Assembly: GCF_050942425.1 (NCBI RefSeq)
Contig: NZ_CP192063.1
Location: 3,720,001 to 3,784,000 of the forward strand
Origin: Actinoallomurus sp050942425
GTDB taxonomy: Bacteria > Actinomycetota > Actinomycetes > Streptosporangiales > Streptosporangiaceae
DNA length: 64,000 nt
Direction: 5' to 3'
Below are positions 1-7,603 of the stretch, piece by piece (within the stretch, counting starts at the first letter, position 1; each line of letters begins with the position of its first letter). The notes beneath the pieces are model-generated. The model saw nothing but the letters and a program-made list of their open reading frames with translations, was not told the DNA's origin and ran no database searches. The position numbers and the translations under genes are program-made.

Positions 1-387
1 GTCACCGGCCAGAAGAACGCGGCCTCCACCGCGGCGACGGTGGTCGTCGACGCCATCGACCTGCCCAGCGGGAACGCTCCGCCTCCCGCCGGCGTGCTGC
101 GGCTCGACCACGTCATCGCGCCCAGGTACGGGGACTACACGATCAAGATCGGTTACGTCGATTCGGACCCGGCCAACCGGTACGCCTACCTGACGGTCAA
201 CGACGACGTGCCCATCAAGCTGGCGTTCCCGACGACCGGCTCCAACGGGATCAACGTCGCGGTCGCCCGCGTGCGTCTGAAGCCGGGCAGCGGCGGCAAC
301 GTCCTGCGCTTCTCGAACGACGATGGCCCGGCACCGGTGATCGACACCATCGCGGTGCCGCAGCCGCAGCCGCAGCCGTTCGGCTGA
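1..387 (+). CDS. C-terminal fragment of a carbohydrate-binding (CBM35/CBM6-like) secreted protein
   Basis: The reading frame is open from the first base, so this is the 3' end of a gene that begins outside the window. The last ~125 residues look like the end of a CBM35/CBM6-type beta-sandwich: GDYTIKIGYVDSD, then a strand with VNDDVPIKLAFP, then VRLKPGSGGNVLRFSND and VIDTIAV, the usual pattern in which the final aspartate-containing strand closes the domain. Such modules are commonly appended to secreted glycoside hydrolases, but the catalytic part is not visible. The protein ends in a PQPQPQP tail and is followed at once by a strong hairpin. Family assignment is moderate; function beyond sugar binding is unknown. 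Confidence 0.6.
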   Translation, partial: VTGQKNAASTAATVVVDAIDLPSGNAPPPAGVLRLDHVIAPRYGDYTIKIGYVDSDPANRYAYLTVNDDVPIKLAFPTTGSNGINVAVARVRLKPGSGGNVLRFSNDDGPAPVIDTIAVPQPQPQPFG

Positions 388-394
388 AGGCGAT

Positions 395-444
395 GGCCCG
401 CCCTCCTCGCGCATCCTCAAGGCGTCGAGGAGGGTGGGCCGTTT
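395..444 (+). terminator. Rho-independent-like terminator after the CBM gene
   Basis: A 15-base arm (395-409) pairs with 426-440 with one G-U pair, followed by GTTT. It begins 8 bases after the stop codon of the upstream gene. It may also serve the converging gene on the other strand. Confidence 0.75.
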
Positions 445-515
445 CAGTGATGACGTACGTTTCCTTCGGCGTCATCGATTACCCGTGACGTCCCGACTTG
501 GCGCCTCTGGCGGAG

Positions 516-1391
516 TCAGATATCAGACTTCTCCGCATGCCCCGGGTTCGGCGGCGACCAGATGATCGACACGATCTGGAGTGCCGCTGTTGCGAGGTGC
601 TGGTCGCCGTCGATGCGGGCGTGCTCGGCCGCCTGTTCAGGCGTGATGCCGCGGGTACACAGACGCCAGGTGGTGTCGGTGTCGAGTTCGAGGCTAGCGC
701 TGGGCTGGGGCTGCGGTTGATCGTGCAGCCGCCAGCGGTCGGGGCCGCGGGTGCAGGTCCAGTCTCCGCCGCCGGGTCCGGTGACGCTCAGCTGGAGGGC
801 GGTGCCTTGTGGGGCGGTCACATCGCGCAGCGTGTGCGGCAGGCCCCGCATGAAGGTGTCGATGACCGGGCCGAGGTAACGCGGGTCGGTTAGGCCGGTC
901 CGGCCAGTGACGTCGCAGATCTGTTGCTGGTGGGTCCAGTACTCGGTGTATTCGCGGGCGACGTCCAGCCAGTACGGATGCGGGCCGGGGCCGGCCCAGC
1001 GCACCGGCCCGCCGAGTGCGTCCAGGTCGACGGTCTGCCAGAACTCCACGATCTGGTCCCCGATGTCCGACAGGAGCTGGATGAGCATCGGCGGGCTGAT
1101 ACGGCGGGCCGCAGTCACCCACTCTTCGTTGATGCGGTCGAGGAAGGCGGGGAACGCCTCGTCGTCGCGCGGATGCAGCACATGGAAGCCGTCGCGGTGG
1201 ATGGACAGGCGCCCGATGTGGTCGCCGAGCACGTGCGCGGCGACATCCTTGACGCTCCATCCGGGGCAGACCGTCGGCTTGGCCCACTCGTCGCCGTCGA
1301 GCCGGTGCAGCAGATCGATGAACGCGGCCTGTTGCTCGGCGAGCACGGGCCGGACGTCGATGGGCGGTCCCAACCAGGAGGTGTCGGTCAT
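516..1391 (-). CDS. Maleylpyruvate isomerase N-terminal (MDMPI/DinB-like) domain protein
   Basis: A 291-residue protein with the MDMPI_N helical-bundle signature near the N terminus (CPGWSVKDVAAHVLGDHIGR), the typical segment of mycothiol-dependent maleylpyruvate isomerase and DinB-like proteins of actinomycetes, followed by a C-terminal alpha/beta part (ALQLSVTGPGGGDWTC and so on). Histidines in HVLGDH and HQQQ are candidates for the metal site. Members of the family act in small-molecule isomerisation or detoxification with mycothiol, but most paralogs have no known substrate. GAGAGG lies suitably upstream of the ATG. It lies downstream of, and on the same strand as, the TetR gene, with about 190 bases between them in which nothing else is recognised. 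Confidence 0.75.
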   Translation of the reverse strand: MTDTSWLGPPIDVRPVLAEQQAAFIDLLHRLDGDEWAKPTVCPGWSVKDVAAHVLGDHIGRLSIHRDGFHVLHPRDDEAFPAFLDRINEEWVTAARRISPPMLIQLLSDIGDQIVEFWQTVDLDALGGPVRWAGPGPHPYWLDVAREYTEYWTHQQQICDVTGRTGLTDPRYLGPVIDTFMRGLPHTLRDVTAPQGTALQLSVTGPGGGDWTCTRGPDRWRLHDQPQPQPSASLELDTDTTWRLCTRGITPEQAAEHARIDGDQHLATAALQIVSIIWSPPNPGHAEKSDI

Positions 1392-1582
1392 CGCGTCCTC
1401 TCAGTGTTCTGCGCTGCTCGCGTGCCGGGCGACGGCGGCGGTGTAGCTGGTCCAGGGCATTCCGGAGCGTATCCAGCAGCTGCGCACCGCGTCCGGTCAA
1501 CGGATCCGGGGGCATCCTCGATCACCCGACCCAGCCGTTGCAGCCCGGCGGGCCTGGGGTCCGGCCGCCACTCGCGCCCGCG

Positions 1583-2152
1583 TCAGCACAAGGTGCTGGC
1601 CGCTTGCACTTCGCCGAGTGCTCGCCGCGCGAGTTCGCCGAAGTCGTCGCCGTTCGCCGTGTCGCTCCAGCGCTCATAGGCGATCTTCATGGCGAGCGCG
1701 CCCAGCTCCGCGGCCACGCACGACGCCACGTCGGGAACGCCGCGCCGCTTGAGTGCGTCGGTCATCGACGCGGTGAGCGCGAGGCCCTTCAGCGCTTCGC
1801 GCTCGCGCAGCTCCGGGCTGGCAGCGATCACTGCCCGCCTGCGGGTGCTGAACTCGCGACGAGCGGGTGTGAAGGCCTCCCTCCCGACCGCGTCCAGGGC
1901 ATGAGCCACCGCTTCGAGCGGGGTGGCGGTTGCCGGCGCTGCGGCTATCGCCTCGACGAGCAGTCTGTTCATCGTGTCGTGGCCGAAGAGCACTTCCCGC
2001 TTGTCCTGGAAGTGCCGGAAGAAGGTGCTCTTCGTCAGCCCCGCGCGCTGCGCGATGTCGATCACCGTCGTGTTCTCGTAGCCCCGCTCCGCGAACAGTT
2101 CGAGGGCGGCCAGGGCCAGCCGCTCTGATGCGTTCGGTTGCCAGCGAGCCAT
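1583..2152 (-). CDS. TetR-family transcriptional repressor
   Basis: About 189 residues. The N-terminal helix-turn-helix is clear: LAALELFAERGYENTTVIDIAQRAGLTKSTFFRHF, the canonical TetR pattern, with a divergent all-helical C-terminal ligand domain. The ATG giving MARWQPN was chosen; an upstream GTG would place the start inside the operator. No good Shine-Dalgarno is visible, so it may be leaderless. It is divergent from the oxidoreductase at 2237 and an almost perfect 14-base inverted repeat lies between them, so it very likely represses itself and that oxidoreductase in response to an electrophile or quinone-like ligand (inference). Confidence 0.85.
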   Translation of the reverse strand: MARWQPNASERLALAALELFAERGYENTTVIDIAQRAGLTKSTFFRHFQDKREVLFGHDTMNRLLVEAIAAAPATATPLEAVAHALDAVGREAFTPARREFSTRRRAVIAASPELREREALKGLALTASMTDALKRRGVPDVASCVAAELGALAMKIAYERWSDTANGDDFGELARRALGEVQAASTLC

Positions 2153-2169
2153 GGGAAGAGTGTACGGCA

Positions 2170-2206
2170 CTTGGTCCCATCACTCTGTTATGGTGATGGC
2201 ACCAAG
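2170..2206. promoter_or_regulatory. Inverted-repeat operator for the TetR regulator
   Basis: CTTGGTCCCATCAC (2170-2183) is the inverted complement of GTGATGGCACCAAG (2193-2206) with one mismatch, separated by 9 bases. GTCCCATCAC is repeated directly at 2206-2215, suggesting a second half-site. It lies exactly in the short divergent intergenic region between the tetR and oxidoreductase genes. Confidence 0.7.
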
Positions 2207-2236
2207 TCCCATCACCTTGCCTGCTGGAGGTCCCCT

Positions 2237-3166
2237 ATGAGCCGAGCCGTCAGCTACGAGACGTTCGGAGGTCCCGAGGTCCTGGAGTTGCGAGACGTTC
2301 CGGAGCCGCACGCCGGCCCGGGTGAGGTTCGCGTCCGCGTGACGACCGCCGGGCTGAACCCGATGGACTGGATCATCGCCTCACGGCCTGAGGCGGCGGC
2401 GCAGTTCGGCATCACCGTGCCGTCCGGCTTCGGATACGACTTCGCCGGCGTTGTCGACGAGGTCGGCGACGGCGCCACGGGTTTCGCCGTGGGTGACCGT
2501 GTCCACGGCGGCGCGCTGGGGAGAGCCGTCGCCGACTTCGTGGTGGTCAAGATCCCCACCGATGCGTCCGAGGCGCTTTTTCCCACGCCGGATGGCATCA
2601 GCGACGAGGTGGCGAGCACGCTTCCAGTGGCCGGCCTCACCGCCGCCGCGGCTCTGGCGGCGATCGACCTGCGGTCCGGCGACACCGTCCTGATCGGCGG
2701 CGCCGCCGGCGGCGTAGGCGTGTTCGCCGTACAGCTCGCGAAGCTCGCCGGCGCCACCGTGATCGGCACTGCCTCGGAGGGCACCTTCGAGTTCCTGCGG
2801 AAGCTCGGCGCCGAGCCCCTGGCGTACGGCCACGGACTGGCGGACCGGGTCCGGACACTGGCTTCCGGCGGAGTGACCGCGGCGACGGACCTGTTCGGCA
2901 CGGAGACGGCCGAGACCGCGCTGGCGCTCGGCGTACCGCCCGAGCGGATCTCCACGATCGCCGCGGGCCCCAACCCTCCCGGTGGCGTACGCGCCACCGG
3001 CGGCTTCGACGCGGGGCCGGACGCCATGGAGCGGATCACCGAGGCGATCCTCGCCGGCAAGCTCACCGTGCCCGTCGCCGCGACCTTTCCGATCGAGCAG
3101 ATCCGCGACGCCGTCGCGCTGCAGGCCGGACGCCACGTCCACGGCAAGATCGTGGTCACGCTGTGA
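2237..3166 (+). CDS. NADP-dependent zinc-free medium-chain oxidoreductase (quinone oxidoreductase type)
   Basis: A 309-residue GroES-like plus Rossmann-fold protein. N-terminal MSRAVSYETFGGPEVLEL and PHAGPGEVRVRV are typical of zinc-independent MDR quinone oxidoreductases and enone reductases; the nucleotide-binding loop is GGAAGGVGVFAVQLAK and the C terminus has the GRHVHGKIVVTL ending. No zinc-binding cysteines are seen. It would reduce quinones or alpha,beta-unsaturated carbonyls with NADPH. The ATG at 2237 was chosen because GGAGG sits 6 bases upstream, while the longer frame would run through the operator. It is divergent from, and probably repressed by, the TetR protein. Confidence 0.85.
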   Translation: MSRAVSYETFGGPEVLELRDVPEPHAGPGEVRVRVTTAGLNPMDWIIASRPEAAAQFGITVPSGFGYDFAGVVDEVGDGATGFAVGDRVHGGALGRAVADFVVVKIPTDASEALFPTPDGISDEVASTLPVAGLTAAAALAAIDLRSGDTVLIGGAAGGVGVFAVQLAKLAGATVIGTASEGTFEFLRKLGAEPLAYGHGLADRVRTLASGGVTAATDLFGTETAETALALGVPPERISTIAAGPNPPGGVRATGGFDAGPDAMERITEAILAGKLTVPVAATFPIEQIRDAVALQAGRHVHGKIVVTL

Positions 3167-3316
3167 CAGCACCCCGGCGCAGAACGGCGAGCGCGCAGGA
3201 CCGCACCGTACGCGGTGTTGCGCCGGGACGCCTGCCAGAGAGCATCACACCGGAATGGTCGATGCCGTACACATGACCTGCGCCGCCCGCGAGGCGATGT
3301 CCGTGCAGTCGCGGCG

Positions 3317-4603
3317 TCAGGTGGCCTTGCCGCGGGCGATGTAGAGGTTCATGTCGGTGAAGTCGAGGGTGAGGTTGTAGGGCTTGTAGAAGCAGTGGGC
3401 GAGGTGGGCCCACACGTCGAACCCCCAGGGCTGGGTGAGTGTCATGTCCGGGGTCGTTTCGCAGTAGGCCGCCTTGGCGACGGCGTCGCCGAGGCGGATC
3501 TCCTTCGGGTAGCAGGGGTAGGCGACGACCGGGTGGCTGTGGGCGGCGGTCTCGAGCGGGCGGTCGTAGTCGGTGCGGATCTGCAACTGCGTGGCCGCTT
3601 CCCCGGACATGCTCGCGGCGGTCTCGCCGATTCCACCGAGGTTCACGGCCATCACCCGTGGGCCGGAGCCGGCGATGCTGCCCTTGCTGTGCACCATGTG
3701 ATCAAAGGCCAGCCACAGCGGCAGGGGCTCCGCGCCCGCCCGTTTGGCGGCGGCGCGTGCCTTCCTGGCCGTTTCGGGCGTCCGGCGGCGCAGGATCAGC
3801 GATCGGCCCGCGTAGTCGAAAGTGGTCAGCAGGTGGTAGAAGATCCACGTGCCGATGATGCCGTCGCCACCGGGCGTATCTGTATCCGACCACTCCACGG
3901 GGATGTTGCGCAGTTCGATGTCGCCCAGCTTGAAGGAGTCCAGCACCCCGAAGTACTGCCACGCGGTGCCGCCCAAGTAATCGATCTTCTGACTGGCGAC
4001 GGCGCTCAGCCCGGCTTCCTTGGCCACCGCCGCGGACAAGCCCAGCCACGAGGCGCCGGTGTAGAACATGAAGCGCTTCGTCGGTCCGCCGTTGACCGAG
4101 CCCTCTACCAGCGGCGTCGGGTCCATCTGCTGCCATGGCAGCCGCGCGGTGTCGCCGTGGATCTGATACGCCTCGCCGCTGAGTGCCCCGAACCATTTGG
4201 CGTAGACGTCGTTGCCGATCGCTTGCGCGCGTTGTACGGCGAGGGAGAATTTGTCCTGCCGGATGTAGCAGTCGCCCAGGAGCCTGTTGGTGTCCTTGTC
4301 ATCCGGTGCCAGTTTGAGGGCCGTCGTGAGATACTTCTCGGCCTCGGGGAACCGGTTGGACAGTAGCCCGACATAGCCGCGCTGGCGGGCCGCCTGCACA
4401 TTCGTGGGGTCTTTTTTCAGGATCTCCTCATACGCGCGGCCGGCCCGCTCGAACTCCCCGGCTTTGAACAACGCGTCCGCGTCACTGCTGTCGGCGTGCG
4501 CCGTGGCCGCCTTGCCCAGCAGCGGCGCGGTCGCGGCGGCACCGGCCACCACGGCGGCGCCCCGGAGCAGCGAACGCCGGTCCCATTCTCCGCCATTGGC
4601 CAC
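3317..4603 (-). CDS. Tat-exported TPR protein with a pepsin/retropepsin-like domain lacking the catalytic Asp
   Basis: About 428 residues. The N terminus carries a twin-arginine signal (RRSLLRGAAVVAGAAATAP) followed by two or three TPR-like repeats (FKAGEFERAGRAYEEILKKDP and ALKLAPDDKDTNRLLGDCYI). The second half resembles bacterial aspartyl-protease-like domains, but the expected DTGAS active-site motif reads YTGAS at about residues 181-185, followed by the normal WLGLSAAVAKEAGL helix. The tyrosine codon TAC is one base from GAC. The GTG at 4603 is preferred because CTTT-spaced AAGGAG lies 6 bases upstream. Either a non-catalytic binding protein or a divergent peptidase; substrate unknown. 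Confidence 0.6.
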   Translation of the reverse strand: MANGGEWDRRSLLRGAAVVAGAAATAPLLGKAATAHADSSDADALFKAGEFERAGRAYEEILKKDPTNVQAARQRGYVGLLSNRFPEAEKYLTTALKLAPDDKDTNRLLGDCYIRQDKFSLAVQRAQAIGNDVYAKWFGALSGEAYQIHGDTARLPWQQMDPTPLVEGSVNGGPTKRFMFYTGASWLGLSAAVAKEAGLSAVASQKIDYLGGTAWQYFGVLDSFKLGDIELRNIPVEWSDTDTPGGDGIIGTWIFYHLLTTFDYAGRSLILRRRTPETARKARAAAKRAGAEPLPLWLAFDHMVHSKGSIAGSGPRVMAVNLGGIGETAASMSGEAATQLQIRTDYDRPLETAAHSHPVVAYPCYPKEIRLGDAVAKAAYCETTPDMTLTQPWGFDVWAHLAHCFYKPYNLTLDFTDMNLYIARGKAT

Positions 4604-4759
4604 GGCTTTCTCCTTCGTGATCACCTTCCGAAGCCGGGGCGCAATGCCCTCGGCACGGGCCGCAGTGGTCCGTGCGTCTACTGAAAACGGAGGAGTGTTG
4701 CGCTGGCGTATGCGTTTTTCGATACGCCCGCGATACACGTGATCCCCGCATCCCCGGAA

Positions 4760-5575
4760 TCAACTCAAGCGGTCGGTCAGGAAGGTGAGGATCTCGTCCC
4801 TGGCCTTCAGCGTGGGATGACCGTCCTCGTCGACGAGGTGGGCGGTGACGACGCTGTGGGGGGTCTCGACCACGTCGCGAAAGAACGGGGGCGGTTCGGT
4901 GTTGGCAGAACCGCCCGCAAGGACGCGGCCGTCGAAGGCGTCGCCGAGGAGTGCCTGGTAGGCGGCGAAGCGCCGGCCGGTGCACCAGCGGTCGTCGTCG
5001 AAGCGGTAGGCGAGAACCTTCAGTCCATCGCGCGCGACGCGTTCTTGGATCGCGCGCGCGTCCTCGTCGCTGATCTCCAGTCCGGCGGGGTCGTCCAGTG
5101 GCAATGACGGGTGGTTGACCACTGGCGCGATGACGGCCGGCTCCAGCGCCATGGTGAGGGCGAAGTTGCCGGTGAAACACAGTCCGATCGCGCCGACCCC
5201 CGGACCGCCGTGTTCGGCGTGGGCCTGGCGCGCGAGTCCACGCAGCCACGCCGTGACAGGGCTGGTGCCGCCTCCGGCGAACGCTCGGAACTCGGCACTG
5301 ACACACGCACGGCGGACGACCTCCTTGCCGCTCTCGGCCGTCGGATAGGCGCCGTCGACCCCGAAGAGTGAGGGGACATAGACGGCGAAGCCCGCATCCC
5401 GCACCCACCGCGCCAGCCGAAGGACGTCAGGGCTGATGCCAGGCATCTCCGGCATCAGCACGACGGCCGGCCCGCGTCCTGCGACGTAGACGGTCTTCAC
5501 CACGCCGTCCACCTCCACGAGCCGGCGGGAGAAGTCCGTGATCGCGTCGTCAAGGCGTTCGTTCGCAGCGCTCAT
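4760..5575 (-). CDS. Dienelactone hydrolase family protein
   Basis: A 271-residue alpha/beta hydrolase. It shows the DLH nucleophile motif IGLCFTGNF with cysteine as nucleophile, acid residues in YRFDDDRW and the histidine in DEDGHPT. The strand VVLMPEMPGISPDVLRLARWVRDAGFAVYVPSLF is typical. The family hydrolyses dienelactones in aromatic catabolism but many members are general esterases. The ATG giving MSAANERL was chosen as it matches where homology begins; upstream codons overlap the regulator promoter region. It is divergent from a GlxA-type AraC regulator 89 bases away, which may control it. Confidence 0.8.
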   Translation of the reverse strand: MSAANERLDDAITDFSRRLVEVDGVVKTVYVAGRGPAVVLMPEMPGISPDVLRLARWVRDAGFAVYVPSLFGVDGAYPTAESGKEVVRRACVSAEFRAFAGGGTSPVTAWLRGLARQAHAEHGGPGVGAIGLCFTGNFALTMALEPAVIAPVVNHPSLPLDDPAGLEISDEDARAIQERVARDGLKVLAYRFDDDRWCTGRRFAAYQALLGDAFDGRVLAGGSANTEPPPFFRDVVETPHSVVTAHLVDEDGHPTLKARDEILTFLTDRLS

Positions 5576-5664
5576 GGTGACAGCGTGGACTGATGTGCGC
5601 GCGCAGGGCGATAGGCCAGATCGCCATGTATGGGGGTAATCTCGCCAAAGGTGGGGAGGTGGGC

Positions 5665-6639
5665 GTGAGTGCACTGCGGGTCGGTGTTCTGGCCTATCCG
5701 GGCTGCTTCGCGTCCGAGGTGTTCGGCGTGCCCGATCTGTTGACGATGGCCACGCGCGTGGCCGGCCCGGACCGCGCCGGATACGAGGTGTCGATCGTTT
5801 CGCCTCGTCGTCGCGTCGCCGCATCGGGGGGTTCGGCGCTGGCCGTCTGTCCGCCGCGCGAGGTCGACGTCCTTGTCGTGCCCGGGTTCGAGCTCGCGCC
5901 GGGTCTCGACGTGGACGCCAAGCTCGCCGCCCTCGCCCCTGAAGTCGCCGTGATCCGCTCACACGCGGCCACGGGCAACGTCGTCGTCTCGATCTGTGTC
6001 GGTGCGTTCCTGCTCGCCGAGGCCGGACTGCTCAACCGGCGTCAGGCCACCACGGCATGGCTTTTCGCGGACGAACTGGCTCGACGCTGCCCGGACGCCG
6101 ATGTCCGACCCGAACGCCTGGTCGTCACCGACAAGGGTGTGACGACGACGGCGGCCTTCAGCGCCATGTACGACTTCGCGCTGGAACTGATCCGCGAGCA
6201 CAGCGGTGCCGGCGTGGCACGGACGACCGCGCGGGTGGCGCTCGTCGACGACGCGCGGTCATCCCAGACTCCCTACGTCGACGCACGACTTCTTCCGTCA
6301 CCCGGAAACGAGTTCTCCCGCAGGGTCATGCGCCGGCTCGACCAGAACCTCGCCGCCCGATACGACCTGGCCGCGTTGGCGGACACGTTCAATGTCAGCA
6401 CCCGGACACTGCTACGGCGCTTCGCCGACGAGACCGGCCAGACCCCGCTGGACTACCTGCAGTCGTCGCGGGTTCGTCGAGCCCGCCACCTCCTTGAGAC
6501 CACCGACCGAACCGTCGCGAGCATCTGCGCCGCGGTCGGGTACAAGGACTCCGGAACCTTCGCCGCTCTCTTCGCGAAGCACACCGGACGACGCCCAAGC
6601 GACTACCGCGCGACCTTCCGGCGCGGCACCAACCGATGA
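5665..6639 (+). CDS. GlxA-type transcriptional regulator (DJ-1/PfpI domain plus AraC HTH)
   Basis: About 324 residues. Residues 1-170 form a DJ-1/PfpI amidotransferase-like fold with VVSICVGAFLLAEAGLL carrying the nucleophile-elbow cysteine. The C-terminal third is an AraC-type double helix-turn-helix: YDLAALADTFNVSTRTLLRRF and ARHLLETTDRTVASICAAVGY, ending in GRRPSDYRATF. GTG at 5665 is favoured by GGGGAGG 5 bases upstream; an earlier ATG is possible. Divergent from the dienelactone hydrolase gene, which is a plausible target. Confidence 0.85.
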   Translation: MSALRVGVLAYPGCFASEVFGVPDLLTMATRVAGPDRAGYEVSIVSPRRRVAASGGSALAVCPPREVDVLVVPGFELAPGLDVDAKLAALAPEVAVIRSHAATGNVVVSICVGAFLLAEAGLLNRRQATTAWLFADELARRCPDADVRPERLVVTDKGVTTTAAFSAMYDFALELIREHSGAGVARTTARVALVDDARSSQTPYVDARLLPSPGNEFSRRVMRRLDQNLAARYDLAALADTFNVSTRTLLRRFADETGQTPLDYLQSSRVRRARHLLETTDRTVASICAAVGYKDSGTFAALFAKHTGRRPSDYRATFRRGTNR

Positions 6640-6742
6640 GCGGCCTTCCCCTTGGTCTGAGCGAACGGGAGAGGCTAAGGAACGGCGCCGGCCGTCGCGG
6701 TCGACTCCGTCGTTGAAAAGCCTCGCCGCCGATCGCCCCCTG

Positions 6743-7510
6743 GTGTCGCCATCGACGGTCTCCAACGTCGAAGCGGGACGAAGAAAGATCGACGAGAGGC
6801 AAGCAAAGATCATCGATCGTCACTTCCGGACCGGCGGCCTCTTCGAGCTCCTGCTCTGGTACGCCCAGAACGGCCACAACCCCGACTGGGCCCAGTCGGT
6901 CACCGCGTACGAGACCATCGCCCAGATAATCCGTATCTACCACGGGCAATACACTCCGCCCCCGTTCCAGACTGAGGACTACGCGCGAGCCCTCCTGCTG
7001 GCCAGGAGCAACGTCGGGGATCTCGAGGGGACACTCAAGGCCAGGATGGATCGGCAGGCCGCGATTCTGGACAGGCCAGATCCGCCCTACGTGTGGGCGC
7101 TGCTAGACGAGGACATCCTGGACGACTGCATCGGCGGCGTCGAGGTCATGCAGGCGCAGCTCCGGCACCTCCTCGCACTGATGCAGCGGCCGCACATCAC
7201 CATTCGCATCATCCCGCGCTCGACGGGTGCGCATATCTGGAAGGACGGCCCGTTCCGCATCATCAGCGTCGATTCCCGCGATATTGCCTACGCTGGAGCA
7301 GCGCGAGGCGGTCGGCTGATCGAGATGTGCGGCGAGGTCGAAGAGTTCCGGCTGGACTTCGACCGGATCGGGCATAAGGCAGCGTCCGACGACGCCTCGC
7401 GCGCCCTGATCGAGCGGCGATTGGAGTCCACCGAATGGCGATGCAGTGGCGCAAGAGCTCCCGCAGCGGGGGCGTCAACGATGAGGCGTGCGTCGAGGTG
7501 GCGCCGCTGA
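6743..7510 (+). CDS. DUF5753 helix-turn-helix regulator with truncated 5' end
   Basis: The frame encodes the second half of an XRE-type HTH (SPSTVSNVEAGRRKIDERQAKIIDRHF) followed by a full DUF5753 domain (YEPLTIAQI-like segment YETIAQIIRIYHGQYTPPPFQTEDYARALL, then DRPDPPYVWALLDE and PHITIRIIPRSTGAH). The first HTH helices that normally precede SPSTVS are absent or degraded, and no convincing ribosome-binding site is seen; the GTG at 6743 is only the last possible in-frame start before the homology. The C terminus runs past the usual SxEW end because the frame overlaps the next small gene. Such genes pair with a DUF397 protein in actinomycetes. It could be a pseudogene. Confidence 0.55.
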   Translation: MSPSTVSNVEAGRRKIDERQAKIIDRHFRTGGLFELLLWYAQNGHNPDWAQSVTAYETIAQIIRIYHGQYTPPPFQTEDYARALLLARSNVGDLEGTLKARMDRQAAILDRPDPPYVWALLDEDILDDCIGGVEVMQAQLRHLLALMQRPHITIRIIPRSTGAHIWKDGPFRIISVDSRDIAYAGAARGGRLIEMCGEVEEFRLDFDRIGHKAASDDASRALIERRLESTEWRCSGARAPAAGASTMRRASRWRR

Positions 7511-7572
7511 CCTCCCAGGAGGCCGCCGGCCTGACGGCGCGATTCACGACTGACGTTCCGCCTGTAGGCTGA
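7435..7572 (+). CDS. Short DUF397-family protein
   Basis: A 45-residue frame starting MAMQWRKSSRSGGVNDEACVEVA, which is the hallmark DUF397 start (WRKSSRSGG...CVEVA). It overlaps the 3' end of the DUF5753 gene in another frame, the usual arrangement for this pair. The second half (PLTSQEAAGLTARFTT) does not continue the normal VRDSKDPDGP-type motif, so the domain looks truncated, in line with decay of its partner. Function of the family: small partner protein of DUF5753 regulators, linked to development and antibiotic production in Streptomyces. Confidence 0.6.
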   Translation: MAMQWRKSSRSGGVNDEACVEVAPLTSQEAAGLTARFTTDVPPVG

Positions 7573-7603
7573 CCCCCTTCGTGATCTTGAGAGGGGACGG
7601 CGG

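Noticed and set aside
1392..1582. Possible small gene between the tetR and MDMPI genes
   Set aside because: A frame with DPLTGRGAQLLDTLRNALDQL looks protein-like at first but runs out of register into the MDMPI gene and has no start or ribosome site.
3173..3227. Terminator after the medium-chain oxidoreductase
   Set aside because: The 9-base arms CCCGGCGCA and TGCGCCGGG are complementary, but the 37-base loop makes termination doubtful.
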